NCBI RefSeq assembly: GCF_042767895.1
Contig: NC_091550.1
Span: forward strand, 5,722,359 to 5,786,358
Reading direction: 5' to 3'
Length of the DNA stretch: 64,000 nucleotides
From: Penaeus vannamei
Lineage: Eukaryota > Arthropoda > Malacostraca > Decapoda > Penaeidae
Shown: in pieces, positions 1 through 11,867 of the stretch
How positions within the stretch are numbered: the stretch's first letter is position 1
Layout of the letters: each line of letters starts with the position of its first letter
Position numbers and translations under genes: made by a program
Notes under the pieces: generated by a model
Told to the model about the DNA's origin: nothing
What the model saw: the letters and a program-made list of their open reading frames with translations, nothing else
The model's database searches: none

Positions 1-260
1 GTCTCATCAGAACCCTGTTATCAGAAACCCTAGGCGTAGAAGGAAATTTAAAGGCGATTATCCCCTTCCCTATCTTCTCTTTATCTCATCTTATCTTCTC
101 CTCTCTCTCTCGCACAGCCTTCATCCTCTCTGGGTACTAAAACGGATTGCTGAAGGGGCTTTATATGGGGATCAAGCGGTCTGCTAACAGCCGAAGCGAA
201 CCACAATGGCCGCCAACGAAGCACACGCTAGTTTATACCGTTTGAGGATTAGCAGTTCCT
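1..260. other. Mixed-composition unique sequence with a CpG-containing patch
   Basis: This is the only stretch of the first 1.5 kb that is not strongly pyrimidine-biased throughout. About 130-260 carries several CpG dinucleotides, unlike its surroundings. A short direct duplication (CAGAACCCT / CAGAAACCCT) lies near the left edge. It could be a 5' gene end or regulatory patch, but I see no recognisable element; the window starts here, so any gene continuing to the left is not visible. Confidence 0.4.
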
Positions 261-1470
261 TGTTTGTTCAGTTCTCATTTTCCTTGCGTTTCTTATTTTA
301 TTTACAATTTTACTTCATTTTTAGTATTATTATTCGTTATCTCCTTTAGTTTTCTGGTCCCCGGTTTTTCACTTATCTTTCGCTTCCTCGTTCTTCTTTT
401 TACTGTTTCTTTTTGTCCCTCTACGTATGTCTGTTTTTTCCTCAAAATCATGTTCTCCTATTCCTCTTCTCTTATTCTTATCACTATGCCTGACCCTCTC
501 CCTCTTTCTCTCCCTCTCTCTCTCCTCCCTCTTCCAATCCTTCTGCTTCTGTTTCTCTACTTCCAATTCCATTAACATCTTCTATTCCCTCTCCGTTATC
601 TTACTTCATTTGCTTTCCCCTGTTCCTGACCCTCATCTTCAACCCTATCCCTCTCTCTCTTTCTCTCTCCCTCTCCCTGACCTTCTCTCTCCATTTCCCT
701 CTCCTTTTTCCCCTCACCCTCACTCTAATCTAACTCTCTCCCTATCCCTTTCCTTCGGTTTTTATCTCTTCCTCTTCTCTTAAATCATTATCATCGCATT
801 TTCTCTGCTTACCTCTTCTCTTCCTGTTCTTGGTATTCGTCCCTTCGTTATTTCGCTATACTCTTTTATTTCTTCTGTATTTTGCATATTTTTCTCCTTC
901 TAGTGATGTTTATTCCCCTCTTTCGTTTTTTTCTCTCTATATTCAAGATTTGTTTCTCGTATCATGACTTTCTATCTATTATTATTTTTATCCTTTGACT
1001 CTTTTTCACTACATTTACCTTTACCAATCCCAGTACCATTTCCAAGACAATTACCACCATTACCATTTTTTTTTCTAATCTTCATATTCCCCCTTCAATT
1101 TTTCTTCTTCTTTGTGTTTTTTCTTTTTTCCTTTTTCCTCTTTTTTCTTCTTTCTTTTTCCTTTTCTTCCTATATTCTCTTCTTCCCTTTTTCCTCTTCT
1201 TCCTTTTTTCCTCTTCTTCCTTATTTCTTATTTCCTCTTCTTCGTTTTTTTCTCTTCCCTTTTCCCCTTCTTGTCCCTATTCCTTTCTTCCTCTTCTTCC
1301 TTTTCTTCTTCCTTTTACCTGTTCTTCCTTTTTCCTCTTCTTCCCAGCTGCTGCTCCCTTCCCTCTATTCACATTAAGTGTTTTTCCTTGACGTCTTCCT
1401 CTTCCTCTGTTCTTTTTGTATCGTTCGCTTTATCTCCTCATTCCGTATTTTTTTTTCTTTTTTTTATCCT
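70..1470. repeat. Polypyrimidine (CT/T-rich) low-complexity tract
   Basis: The + strand is dominated by C and T, with irregular CTCT, TTCC and TCTTCC runs. The densest parts are 480-780 and about 1090-1370, where TTCCTCTTCTTCC-like motifs recur. No regular unit is maintained. Several overlapping frames stay open here (264-575, 427-783, 964-1377, 1112-1516) only because C/T codons rarely make stops; they encode Ser/Phe/Leu/Pro low complexity. The tract could form a purine-pyrimidine triplex (inference). Confidence 0.75.
206..349 (+). other. Small open frame of 47 codons in good start context (doubtful)
   Basis: The ATG at 206 has A at -3 and G at +4, a favourable eukaryotic initiation context, and lies in the CpG-containing patch. 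The predicted peptide starts MAANEAHASLYRLR and becomes a run of Phe, Leu, Ser and Ile as it enters T-rich DNA, ending at TAG 347-349. I recognise no domain. Only the first 14-20 residues look non-repetitive, so if this is coding at all it would be a first exon rather than a complete gene. No donor site stands out. It is noted as a candidate only. Confidence 0.1.
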
Positions 1471-1784
1471 TTCCCCTTTAAGAAAATCAAATAAATTGAA
1501 AAATAAAAAAAAATAAACATTTGGCATTATTCACTCATGATAAGAATAAAAAAAACGAGTATGAAGAAAGGGGTGGAAATGGAAAAGGAATAAATAGGAA
1601 CAAAACAAAATGAGAAAAAAATTGTCTCATCAAGGTTTTCGTTCTCCGTATAATTCGTCAGGTCTTAAGGTCGACCTCGTGACTCAACCTCGATGACAGC
1701 ATAGCATCCATACGAGCGTGCTGTGTCTCCAGAAAATCGCCCTTATGTCCCGTCGCGTAGGGCAGGCGAGTTTCTCCTCTACAG

Positions 1785-1787
<3 letters not shown>
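1471..1787. other. Short spacer, unique sequence
   Basis: An A-rich segment (1480-1640) is followed by about 140 bp of balanced composition with several CpGs (1640-1780), ending at the GA microsatellite. No gene or known element is seen. Confidence 0.5.

Positions 1788-1877
<90 letters not shown>
1788..1877. repeat. (GA)45 microsatellite
   Basis: Uninterrupted AG dinucleotides for about 90 bp, flanked by unique sequence on both sides. Open frames crossing it (1684-1950 minus, 1718-1960 plus) are Arg-Glu or Leu-Ser artefacts of the dinucleotide. Confidence 0.98.
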
Positions 1878-1881
<4 letters not shown>

Positions 1882-1935
1882 GAGTAAACCTAATTCCATT
1901 TGTTCAATTGCAAGCCCGAATGCAGACAGGTCGCC

Positions 1936-2025
1936 GGACTTTGTATCCAATCGTATTTGATCGAGAATTCGTATTTTAACGCATTTGATCGAGAATTTGT
2001 ATCCAATCGTATTTGATCCAACTAA
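1936..2025 (+). repeat. Short tandem duplication with TTTGATCGAGAATT
   Basis: GTATCCAATCGTATTTGATC occurs twice, near 1941 and 1999, and TTTGATCGAGAATT occurs twice, near 1957 and 1984. Together they form a partly overlapping tandem duplication of about 55 bp. It lies immediately right of the GA tract. Confidence 0.75.
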
Positions 2026-2159
2026 TGACGAACTTCAAGGACTTCAAATGCATCTGGATCGGTTTCCCGGCGAATGAGGAAGGAGGAGGAGGCGCTCTCT
2101 TATACCTTTCTCATTTCATCTATTTTATCCGCAGATGTGATGGATCTCTTGAGGGTATT

Positions 2160-2900
2160 TCGAGTGTCTCCGTCTCAATCTCATTTCCCCTGGTTCCTCT
2201 CTCCCTCTCTATCTGTGATTCCTGTTCCCCCTTCCTTCCTTTCTCTTCCCCCTCCTCTCTTCTCTCTTCTCTCTTCCTGTGATTCCCCCTTCCCTCCTTC
2301 CTCTTTCTCTCTCTTTTCTCCCTCGCCTCTCTTCTCTGCTCTTTCCCCTTTTCCTCTTCCCTCTCCTCGCCTTCGCTCTCCTCTCTGCTCTTCCCCCTCT
2401 CCTCCCTCGCCAATCCTCTCATCCTCCTTCCCACTCCCCTCTCCTCCACTGCCCTCATCCTACTCTTCCCCCTTCGTCCCCTCATCCTATTCCTCCCCTC
2501 CCCAACTCCTCCTCTCTCTTCTCTCCTCCTCTCCCTCCATTCTCCTCCTCTCTCTCCACTCTCCTCCTCTCTCTCCACTCTCCTCCTCTCTCTCCACTCT
2601 CCTCCTCTCTCTCCACTCTCCTCCTCCTTCTCCCACTCCCCTCCTCTCCTTCCACTCTCCTCCTCTCCCTCCACTCTCCTCCTCTCCCTCCACTCTCCTC
2701 CTCTCCCTCCACTCTCCTCCTCTCCCCCCCTCTCCTCCTCTCCCCCCCTCTCCTCCTCTCCCCCCCTCCCCTCACCCTACTCCCTCCCCCACTCCCCTCA
2801 TCCTACTCCTCCCTCCCCCACTCCGCTCATCCTACTCCTCCTCTCCCAACTCCCCTCATCCTACTCCTCCCCTCCCCTCTCCCCTCTCCCGCTTTTCCTC
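2160..2900 (+). repeat. CT-rich minisatellite with a 19-bp core unit
   Basis: The centre (about 2530-2760) is a regular 19-bp repeat, CCACTCTCCTCCTCTCTCT and close variants, about 10-12 copies. Flanks are degenerate CCCCTC/CATCCTACTCC-type repeats. Because 19 is not a multiple of 3, translated frames cycle with a 19-residue period, which argues against coding. The frames at 2074-2961 (+) and 2120-2674 (-) are products of this composition. Confidence 0.85.
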
Positions 2901-3364
2901 TTCGAAATCTGGGGGAAATTGCGCGTCAAGAATCGGAAAGATGGGTCTTTTGAGTTCATGATTTTATGCGTGCGTTCGTGTCCCTTCCAGAGAGCCTCGT
3001 GGGTAATATACGTTTTCATTTTCTTTCTCTTTCATTCGATTTCACTCTTAAAGTCGTTTTAGCTTTGCTTTGGAGGAAATGTCTGGTGAATCAGGGATTT
3101 AAGGAAGTGTGGTGGATCTCAGAAACCAGTTCTTGTACATATTGAAGTTACAGGCTTAATTATATAACTGTTTGATAATATTATTGCATCGATTTTTTAT
3201 GACCACTATTCCACGATTCACTCGCTAGCAGATGTTGATGTTACACTTTGAATATGCATAGATTTTTTTCTCGCTTTAAAATCTCGCTTTATTTTACCAA
3301 TGGATCGCTATATTTTTCTTCTTTGTCACCACAATAGATTCTCAGCTGTTTGCATGCAGACTTT
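2901..3364. other. AT-rich unique spacer
   Basis: Non-repetitive sequence between two CT-rich repeats. No gene, RNA or mobile element recognised. Confidence 0.5.
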
Positions 3365-3493
3365 AAAAGTTCCTTCTTATATCATCCAAAAGTTCCTTCT
3401 TAAATTATTCAAAAGTTGTTTCTTAAATTATGCAAAAGCTCCTTAAGTTATCCCAAAGTTCTTTCTCATACAAAAGCTCTTTCTTATCGGAAA
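3365..3493 (+). repeat. Decaying tandem repeat, about 23-bp unit
   Basis: Starting with AAAAGTTCCTTCTTATATCA, six consecutive units can be aligned. The first three are 23 bp and the last three are shorter (about 18-20 bp) and more diverged. This is a small degenerate minisatellite just upstream of the large CT microsatellite. Confidence 0.75.
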
Positions 3494-3583
3494 GTTTTCA
3501 TTTCACAAAACTATAACATCACAGCATTTCAAGAAATTCGTCACAGATTAAGATTAGACTTTCTGTTCCATTACTTCTTTATA

Positions 3584-3585
<2 letters not shown>

Positions 3586-3629
<44 letters not shown>

Positions 3630-3630
3630 T

Positions 3631-3695
<65 letters not shown>

Positions 3696-3771
3696 TCCTT
3701 CTCCCTCTCCCTCTCCCTCTCCCTCTCCCTCTCCCTCTCCCTCTCCCTCTCCCTCTCCCTCTCCCTCTCCC

Positions 3772-3810
<39 letters not shown>

Positions 3811-3819
3811 ATCTATCTG

Positions 3820-3858
<39 letters not shown>

Positions 3859-4545
3859 CTCTTTCTTTCTCTATCTCTCTTTCTCTCTCTATCTCTCTTT
3901 CTCTCTCTATCTCTCTTTCTCTCTCTATCTCTCTTTCTCTCTCTATCTCTCTTTCTCTCTCTATCTCTCTTTCTCTCTCTATCTCTCTTTCTCTCTCTAT
4001 CTCTCTTTCTCTCGCTCTATCTCTCTTTCTCTATCTCTCTATCTCACTCTATCTCTATCTCTCCTTCTCTCTCTATCTCCCTTTCCCTCTCTCTCTCTCT
4101 ATCTCTCTTTCTCTCTCTCTTTTTCTCTTTCTCTCTCTCTTTTTCTCTTTCTCTTTCTCTTTCTTTCTTTCTCTCTCTCCCTCTCTCTCATCCCTCCCTC
4201 TCTTTTCTCTCCCCTCTACTCCCTGCTCACTCCTCCTCTCTCCTCTCTGCTCCCTGCTCACTCCTCCTTTCCCCCTCTACTCACTTCACTCCTCTCTTCT
4301 CTCTCTTCTGTCCCCTTTCCCCTCTATTCTGTCCTCCTTCTCCCTCCTCACCTCTTTCTCCTCTCTCCTTTCTCCCCTCTGCTCTCTCCTCCCTCCTGTC
4401 CCCTGCCCTCTCTCATCTTTGCTCCTTCCTCCCTCTTCACTTCTTTCTCCTCTCTCCTCCCTCTGCCCTTTCCCCCACTCCTATCTCCTATCTCCTCACT
4501 CATCTCTCATCCTTTCTCCTCTCTCCTCTCTCCTTCATTTATTAT
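3586..4545 (+). repeat. Compound CT microsatellite: (CT)n, (CCCTCT)n, (CTAT)n, 18-bp repeat
   Basis: The order on the + strand is (CT)n at 3586-3690 with short breaks; (CCCTCT)n at about 3690-3773; (CTAT)n with TTTC interruptions at about 3773-3852; an 18-bp unit TATCTCTCTTTCTCTCTC at about 3865-4010, around eight copies; then degenerate CT/TTTCTC to 4190 and CTCC/CTGCTCACTCC-type repeats to 4545. Each block looks derived from its neighbour by a small motif change. The 377-codon frame over 3416-4549 is an artefact of this tract. Confidence 0.95.
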
Positions 4546-4787
4546 CTAATGTTCTTCCTTTCTCCTCCTTCCCCCTGTAGTAAAACTCTGTAAATCATAT
4601 GAGTCACATTGCTATTAACTGATTTAAATAAACATTTAATATTTTATTCGTTACCCAAACTCGATTATATTACCATACGTTCTTGAACAATGTGATCGTA
4701 TGTGAACTTCACAATCGATCGCTTTCGAACAATTCGTTAATGTAACGATAATATATGGACTCTAGTATCGTCCCATGGAATTTTTTA

Positions 4788-4932
4788 TATGAACCCCTTT
4801 CTTTCGTAATACTCAAATAATATCTTACGCAATCAAGTACATTTACAAAATCATTGTGTTACCTTTATATGAACCCCTTTCTTTTGTAACACTAATATCT
4901 TACAATCAAATATATTTACACAATCATTATGA
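4788..4932 (+). repeat. Diverged tandem duplication, 79-bp period
   Basis: ATATGAACCCCTTTCTTT occurs at about 4788 and 4867. The following sequence aligns over most of the period (ATATCTTAC, AATCAA, TACATTTAC/TATATTTAC), with small indels. Confidence 0.8.
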
Positions 4933-5210
4933 ACGTTTTTTGTTTGTTTGTTTGTTTTGTTTTGTTTTGTTTTTTTGCCGCAGATTTATCAACAGGTTCC
5001 CTTTTTCTGTATTTTTTGTTCTAATTCCATTTTGTCATGAAGATCGAAACGGGCCTATTTCAAACCCTCCTTTTAGTTTTATTCCTTGTACCAATTAAAA
5101 TTTGTAAAGCACGTCGATTGCTCCATTAAATCTATCACTCATTCTAAAGGACATCTTCCTTCTATGTTCATATGAAACACCAACTCCATACTTTACAATA
5201 ACATAAACTT

Positions 5211-5224
5211 GGGGGGGGGGGGGG
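5211..5224 (+). repeat. G14 homopolymer
   Basis: Fourteen consecutive G in AT-rich unique sequence. Confidence 0.95.
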
Positions 5225-8138
5225 TAAAGAGTTGTAGTTTACCATAGTTATCCCTTACAAGTCTATATATATTCACAGAAAACGGGTTTAAATTTTCAAA
5301 GAAAAGGGAAACTCCTATATTTTCTCAACCACCAATATAACCTTTAGTAGCTCCTATGTAAGCGGCTAGCATTAATTATTTATATTGCTACCTTATCACG
5401 GGAAAATGAGATAAATCAGAACTGCATTATCGTAAACTCATTCGTGTAATGCATTGCGTTTTATCTTGCCATAGGAAAAGCACAGCTAATTCCTCTGTTT
5501 CTTTTACGTATTCACCAAATCGTTAATCATTCTTTTTCATTTCTTTTCTTGACAAAAAGAAATACTGAAATAACGGCGTGTTAGGGAACGAAAATATTTA
5601 CGTTTCAAAACGTATATATATTCAACAACACGTTATCTTCCATGAGACATAATACCTGTAATCTTAAAGTTAATCCTCACAATCACACTAAACGGAAACA
5701 ATTCAGTAGAAGAGCGAAAGATTATTAATCTACCATCGAAAAAACAGGATGACAACGCATTTAATATGTATATTATACTTTCAGATTAGCAATACACATA
5801 GTAATGATACGGCAAATCCTCTGTCTCACTAATCATAGGCTGATACATTCACTGGCCTACATACGTAACAAAATGCCACTCATTTCCATTTACGCAATCC
5901 ATTTAAGGGATTTTTTCGCAGCTTCCATCATTTTCCCTAGGAAATATTGTTATAATAGCGGGATTGTATACAAATGTAGTTTACAACAGCCCACTCTTTA
6001 TGATAATTTGTTGAAATTATTTCTCAGTACGCGATGTAAACGAGGTAAAGATTATTCCTGCAAGTTTGAAGTTACCCTTTAAAACAACCTGCGTCATAGA
6101 AAACGGATTCTCTAGAGTCAAAGGAAAAAGGGAAGATTGGATTTACCTGTGAGTATTTACCACTGACTTGGTATTCACGGCCATAAAAACGCTTTTACAC
6201 GTATGATACTAGCTACCATCCCATCAAATCATGCAAAATAATACTCAAAATATGGAGGGAGAGCAAATCTGGGGCTATTAATGTCTTGATACCATCCCAT
6301 TACACCAAGGCCCGTTCATTTCAATAACAAAATCGCGAACTGTTTTAATCTATTATAAACTGTTTTTATCATAAGTTACTAAGTTTCATTTTTCAAAATT
6401 GTTCAAAATCTCGAAATGGATTTACTGTTTAATTTCTCAGCTTTGGCATTTCTACCACTAACGACTATTAAACAAGCGACATATGTAATGGCGGTATACT
6501 GGGAATGATAGATACATGCATACAGGAAAGTAAGTACATGTTTATTGATATTCGCATAGAGAAAAAAAAAAGTAGAACACCCTTAGTTTTCCTGGACAAG
6601 TATATATAAACCAAATACTTGCATCTATGTCTTTATCATTCAGATACAGAATATTTTAAGAACATGTTACATACTTCTTACGTCCAAACGAAAAGTAAAG
6701 CACGGATTCATAACACTTAAGAAGTAATGTGTTATTTTATGTTCCGTGACGTTTTGACATGACAGTCCTTGCTATATTGATGATGGTGATGAAGTTAAGT
6801 TGCAGCAGAGATGTATCGAATGAGTGAAAAAGCATAATGAAGAGGAGTCTTTGATGATTTAGGAAATCAAAAGCAAAAAGATGTTAATACGTTAATACGA
6901 TACGCCGATACGCAACAATGCAGAGCCAGACATACATACCTATAATGGGGGAACACACAAGACGTAATGCCATCCCTTTGCCAAAATCAACAAAGCACAT
7001 ATATTGCAAAACATGATGTAAACCATGCCGGTCCCAGCTCACTTTCCCAGACAGAATTCGATGCATTTAACACAATACCAAGAATCTATTCGTGCGGTTA
7101 GGAAATATTGAGGGAGTGCAAATGTAAAGTTTTTTTTCGGGGGGGGGGGCGTAAAGGTAAAACGGAAATTTTAAAAATGGGATAGTTTTGAGATGAATAG
7201 ATGAGGAAGAAAAGGCACAGTGTGAAAGACCATTAATGGTAGGAAGTAATGCATGGGTTAAACGAGAGGTAAATTGTTTGCTTCTAGGCCTATATATTCT
7301 TTAATACTCCAAGTAGAGTTAAGTTGCCCATTTAAAAAAATATATAGCGTGCGAACAGAGAAATTGTTGTGTTCTTAAGAGTCCTCTGTTTACTTAAACC
7401 CGACAGACTTTTCTCTAATTAGATAATCACCATTTAAGTTTAATGATGCATACCATTTGTTCCAGTGTGAAATAAGCATAGAGATTCTAATACATGCGTG
7501 TTCCAATACACGTTCAGTAACATGGATTGATGCAATAAATTAAATCTTAATTAAAGGAAAGGGTGTAAGGACCATAACGATCAGCGTGTAATAACAACCT
7601 TTTAGTGCACAAACTGCCCGAATAAAGCAATTAGGACTAATTACTAATTACTGTAGCCCGACATTCCGTTTCCACACCAAGCCCACAAACAGAACATTTT
7701 TCCCTTCCCAATAATGCAGTACATTTCACCAAATTGCATTACAATCATACTATTTAGTGTCAGGTCGTCCTTAAAAGTTCCGAAACCATCTCAGTAACGG
7801 CTACATAGCATGCAAAACGACTCCATTTCGCCATGTAACGAGGAAAAGTATTTTTTGGCATAATAAGGATAAGGATCTACGGAAGCTGTACAAACGAGGG
7901 TTAAATCCACCTAATTACATCAGGAATAGGGATTAAATGCGAATTCCACGATGTAAATCATAGAACAGTCCAGACACGTAAACAAGTGTCAAGCTCGGGT
8001 TAACGTATTAAAATACATATATATTAAACCCAAATCAAACAAGATAAGATGCTCAGAGATCTAAACAACCACAAATTGTTACCAATCAGAAGAAAAACAT
8101 ATACAACTTACCCCTTAGGATTAGAACACTCAAAATGC

Positions 8139-8139
<1 letters not shown>

Positions 8140-8169
<30 letters not shown>
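8140..8169 (+). repeat. Poly(A) run in unit 1; equivalent runs in all seven units
   Basis: The run follows CACTCAAAATGCC and precedes ACCATGCACG or close variants. Positions and lengths by unit: 8140-8169 (30), 9367-9381 (15), 10596-10637 (42), 11834-11864 (31), 13089-13134 (46), 14326-14351 (26), 15566-15574 (9). Seven copies of one locus thus show a five-fold range of length. It resembles the tail of an old retroposed insert captured before the unit was amplified, but I found no target-site duplication. Confidence 0.9.
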
Positions 8170-8172
<3 letters not shown>

Positions 8173-8328
8173 CATGCACGTTCCACGCCTTCGTGTGGGT
8201 TTGGAATAGTTGTGTAAGCGTTCACCTTCTGGATAGCAAGGTTGGCTTTGTGCTGAACAGGAGGAACGCACTCTGTTCACGAGGCGACGCTGAAGAGAAA
8301 AGGGGAAGAAAACCTTTTTTTGTTTCAG

Positions 8329-8465
8329 AAGTTCGTGCGGAAAGAACGGTTACGTAGATAGACCTATTTGAACGGGAGAAGTAGCAGTTTGTGGTGAAAT
8401 GATGTTCAACTGGGGGAAATAGGCATTAAACTTGCGTGCCCCATTCGAAGAGGTATCTCAGCAGG
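8329..8465 (+). other. Exon-like segment with splice-like borders, repeated in each 1.22 kb unit
   Basis: In each unit a T-rich tract ends in TTTCAG, followed by about 132-138 bp ending CAGCAGG, then GTAGGT (GTGGGT in unit 3), a good match to a splice donor. Unit 1 is 8329-8465, unit 2 is 9549-9686, unit 7 is 15737-15868. All three frames contain stops, so it would have to be a non-coding exon. Chance occurrence is possible because both signals are short. The donor-like motif sits exactly at the satellite unit boundary. Confidence 0.2.
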
Positions 8466-10594
8466 GTAGGTAAATTGTTAGCTTCTACGCCTATATATTC
8501 TTTAATACCCAAGTTAAGTTAAGTTGCCCATTTAAAAAATATAGCGTGCGAACAGAGACATTGGTGCGGTAATAAGTAAATGAATAAAAAAGCGTGTGTT
8601 CTTGTCCTCTGTTTACTTTAACCCGACAGACTTTTCTCTCATTATAGTTAAGAATAGTTAATCGCCATTTAAGTTGAATGATGCATACCATTTGTTCCAG
8701 TGTGAAATAAGCAAAGAAATTCTAATACATGCTTGTTCCAATACACGTTCACTAACATAGATTGATGCAATAAATTAAATCTTAATTTAATTTAAATCGA
8801 TCAGCGTGTAATAACAACCTTTTAATGCACAAACTGCCCGAATAAAGCAATTAGGACTAATTACTAATTACTGTAGCCCGACATTCCGTTTCCAAACCAA
8901 GCCCACAAACAGAACATTTTTCCCTTCCCAATAATGCAGTACATTTCTCCAAATTGCATTACAATCATACTATTTAGTGTCAGGTCGTCCTTAACAGTTC
9001 CGAAACCATCTCAGTAACGGCTACATAGCATGCAAAACGACTCCATTTTGCCATGTAACGAGGAAAGGAATTTTTTGGCATAATAAGGATAAGGATCTAT
9101 GGAAGCTCTACAAACGAGGGTTAAATCCACCCAATCACATCGGGAATAGGGATTGAATGCGAATTCCACGATGTAAATGATAGAACAGTCCAGACACGTA
9201 ACCTAATGTCAAGCTCAGGTCAACGTATTAAAATACAAATATATTAAGCCCAAATCAAACAAGATGAGAGGCACAGTTATGCGCAGAGATCTAAACAACT
9301 ACAAATTGTTATGTCAGAAAACAGATATATACAACTTACCCCTTAAGATTAGAAAACTTGAAATAGAAAAAAAAAAAAAAATGCAATGCACATTCCACGC
9401 CTTCCTGTGGGTTTGGAATAGTTTTGTAAGCGTTCACCTTCTGGATAGCAAGGTTGGTTTTGTGCTGAACAGGAGGAACGCACTGTGTGTGTTCACGAGG
9501 CGACGCTGAAGAGAAAAGGTGAAGAAAACCTTTTTGTTGTTGTTTCAGAAGTTCGTGCGGAAAGAACGGTTACGTAGATAGACCTATTTGAACGGGAGAA
9601 GTAGCAGTTTGTGGTGAAATGATGTTCAAATGGGAGAAAATAGGCATTAAACTTGCGTGCGCCATTCGAAGAAGTATCTCAGCAGGGTAGGTAAATTGTT
9701 AGCTTCTACGCCTATATATTCTTTAATACCCAAGTTAAGTTGCCCATTTAAAAAATATAGCGCGCGAACAGAGAAATTGGTACAATAAAAAAAAAATAAA
9801 ATAAAATAAAATAAAAACAGCGTGTGTTCTTAAGTCCTCTGTTTACTTAAACCCGACAGACTTTTCTCTCATTATAGTTAAGAATAGTTAATCGCCATTT
9901 AAGTTTTATGATGCATACCATTTGTTCCAGTTTGAAATAAGCATATACTAACACATGCGTGTTCTAATAATACACGTTCACTAACATGGATTGATGCAAT
10001 AAATAAATCTTAATTAAAGGAAAGGATGTGAGGACCATAACGATCAGCGTGTAACAACCTTTTAGTGCACAAACTGCCCGAATAAAGCTATTAGGACTGT
10101 TTACTAATTACTATAGCCCGACATTCCGTTTCCACACCAAGCCCACATACAGAACATTTTTCCCTTCCCAATAATGCAGTACATTTCACCAAATTGCATT
10201 ACAATCATACTACTTAGTGTCAGGTCGTCCTTAACAGTTCCGAAACCATCTCAGAAACGGCTACATAGCATGCAAAACGACTCCATTTCGCCATGTAACG
10301 AGAAAAGGTATTTTTTTGCATAATAAGGATAAGGATCTATGGAAGCTCTACAAACGAGGGTTAAATCCACCTAATCACATCGGGAATAGGGATTAAATGC
10401 GAATTCCACGATGTAAATCATAGAACAGTCCAGACACGTAATGTCAAGCTCGGGTTAACGTATTAAAATACAAATATATTAAGCCCAAATCAAACAAGAT
10501 AAGATGCTCAGAGATCTAAACAACCACAAATTGTTACCAATCAGAAAAAAAAGCATATACAACTTACCCCTTAGGATTGGAACACTCAAAATGC

Positions 10595-10638
<44 letters not shown>

Positions 10639-11832
10639 ATGCACATTCTACGCCTTTGTATGGGTTTGGAATAGTTGTGTAAGCGTTCACCTTCTAGATA
10701 GCAAGGTTGGCTTTGTGCTGAACAGGAGGAACGCACTCTGTGTGTTCACGAGGCGACGCTGAAGAGAAAAGGTGAAGAAAACCTTTTTGTTGTTTCAGAA
10801 GTTCGTGCGGAAAGAACGGTTACGTAGAAAGACCTATATGAACGGGAGAAGTAGCAGTTTGTGGTGAAATGATGTTCAACTGGGGGAAATAGGCATTAAA
10901 CTTGCGTGCGCCATTCGAAGAGGTATCTCAGCAGGGTGGGTAAAGTGTTAGCTTCTACGCCTATATATTCTCTAATACCCAAGTTAAGTTAAGTTGCCCA
11001 TTTAAAAAATATATATAGCGTGCGAACAGAGAAATTGGTACGATAAAAAATAAATAAATAAATAAAAAAGCAGTGTCCTCTGTTTACTTAAACCCGACAG
11101 ACTTTTCTCTAATTATAGTTAAGAATAGTTAATCGCCATTTTAGTTTAATGATGCATACCATTTGTTCCAGTGTGAAATAAGCATAGAAATTCTAATACA
11201 TGCTTGTTCTAATACGCGTTCACAAACATGGATTGATGCAAGTGATTAAATCTTAATTAAAGGAAAGGATGTGAGGACCATAACGATCAGCGTGTAATAA
11301 CAACCTTTTAATGCACAAACTGCCCGAATAAAGCAATTAGGACTAATTACTAATTACTGTAGCCCGACATTCCGTTTCCACACCAAGCCCACATACAGAA
11401 CATTTTTCCCTTCCCAATAATGCAGTACATTTCACCAAATTGCATTACAATCATACTATTTAGTGTCAGGTCGTCCTTAACAGTTCCGAAACCATCTCAG
11501 TAACGGCTACATAGCATGCAAAACGACTCCATTTTGCCATGTAACGAGAAAAGGTATTTTTTGGCATAATAAGGATATCTATGGAAGCTCTACAAACGAG
11601 GGTTAAATCCACCTAATCACATCGGGAATAGGGATTTAATGCGAATTCCACGATGTAAATGATAGAACAGTCCAGACACGTAATTTCAAGCTCGGGTTAA
11701 CGTATTAAAATAAAAATATATTAAGCCCAAATCAAACAAGTTATGCGCAGAGATCTAAACAACCACAAATTGTTACCAATCAGAAAAAAAGCATATACAA
11801 CTTACCCCTTAGGATTAGAACACTCAAAATGC

Positions 11833-11867
<35 letters not shown>

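Larger units (their letters stand above)
4546..7266. other. AT-rich unique sequence, no gene recognised
   Basis: About 2.7 kb of non-repetitive AT-rich DNA. It holds a 79-bp tandem duplication, a G14 run (5211-5224), a G11 run (7139-7149) and scattered small open frames. The largest frame (5804-6082, 92 codons) has no recognisable domain and no codon or context support. It ends where homology to the 1.22 kb satellite begins. Confidence 0.6.

Noticed and set aside
3416..4549. 377-codon plus-strand frame
   Set aside because: Almost wholly (CT)n, (CCCTCT)n and (CTAT)n microsatellite.
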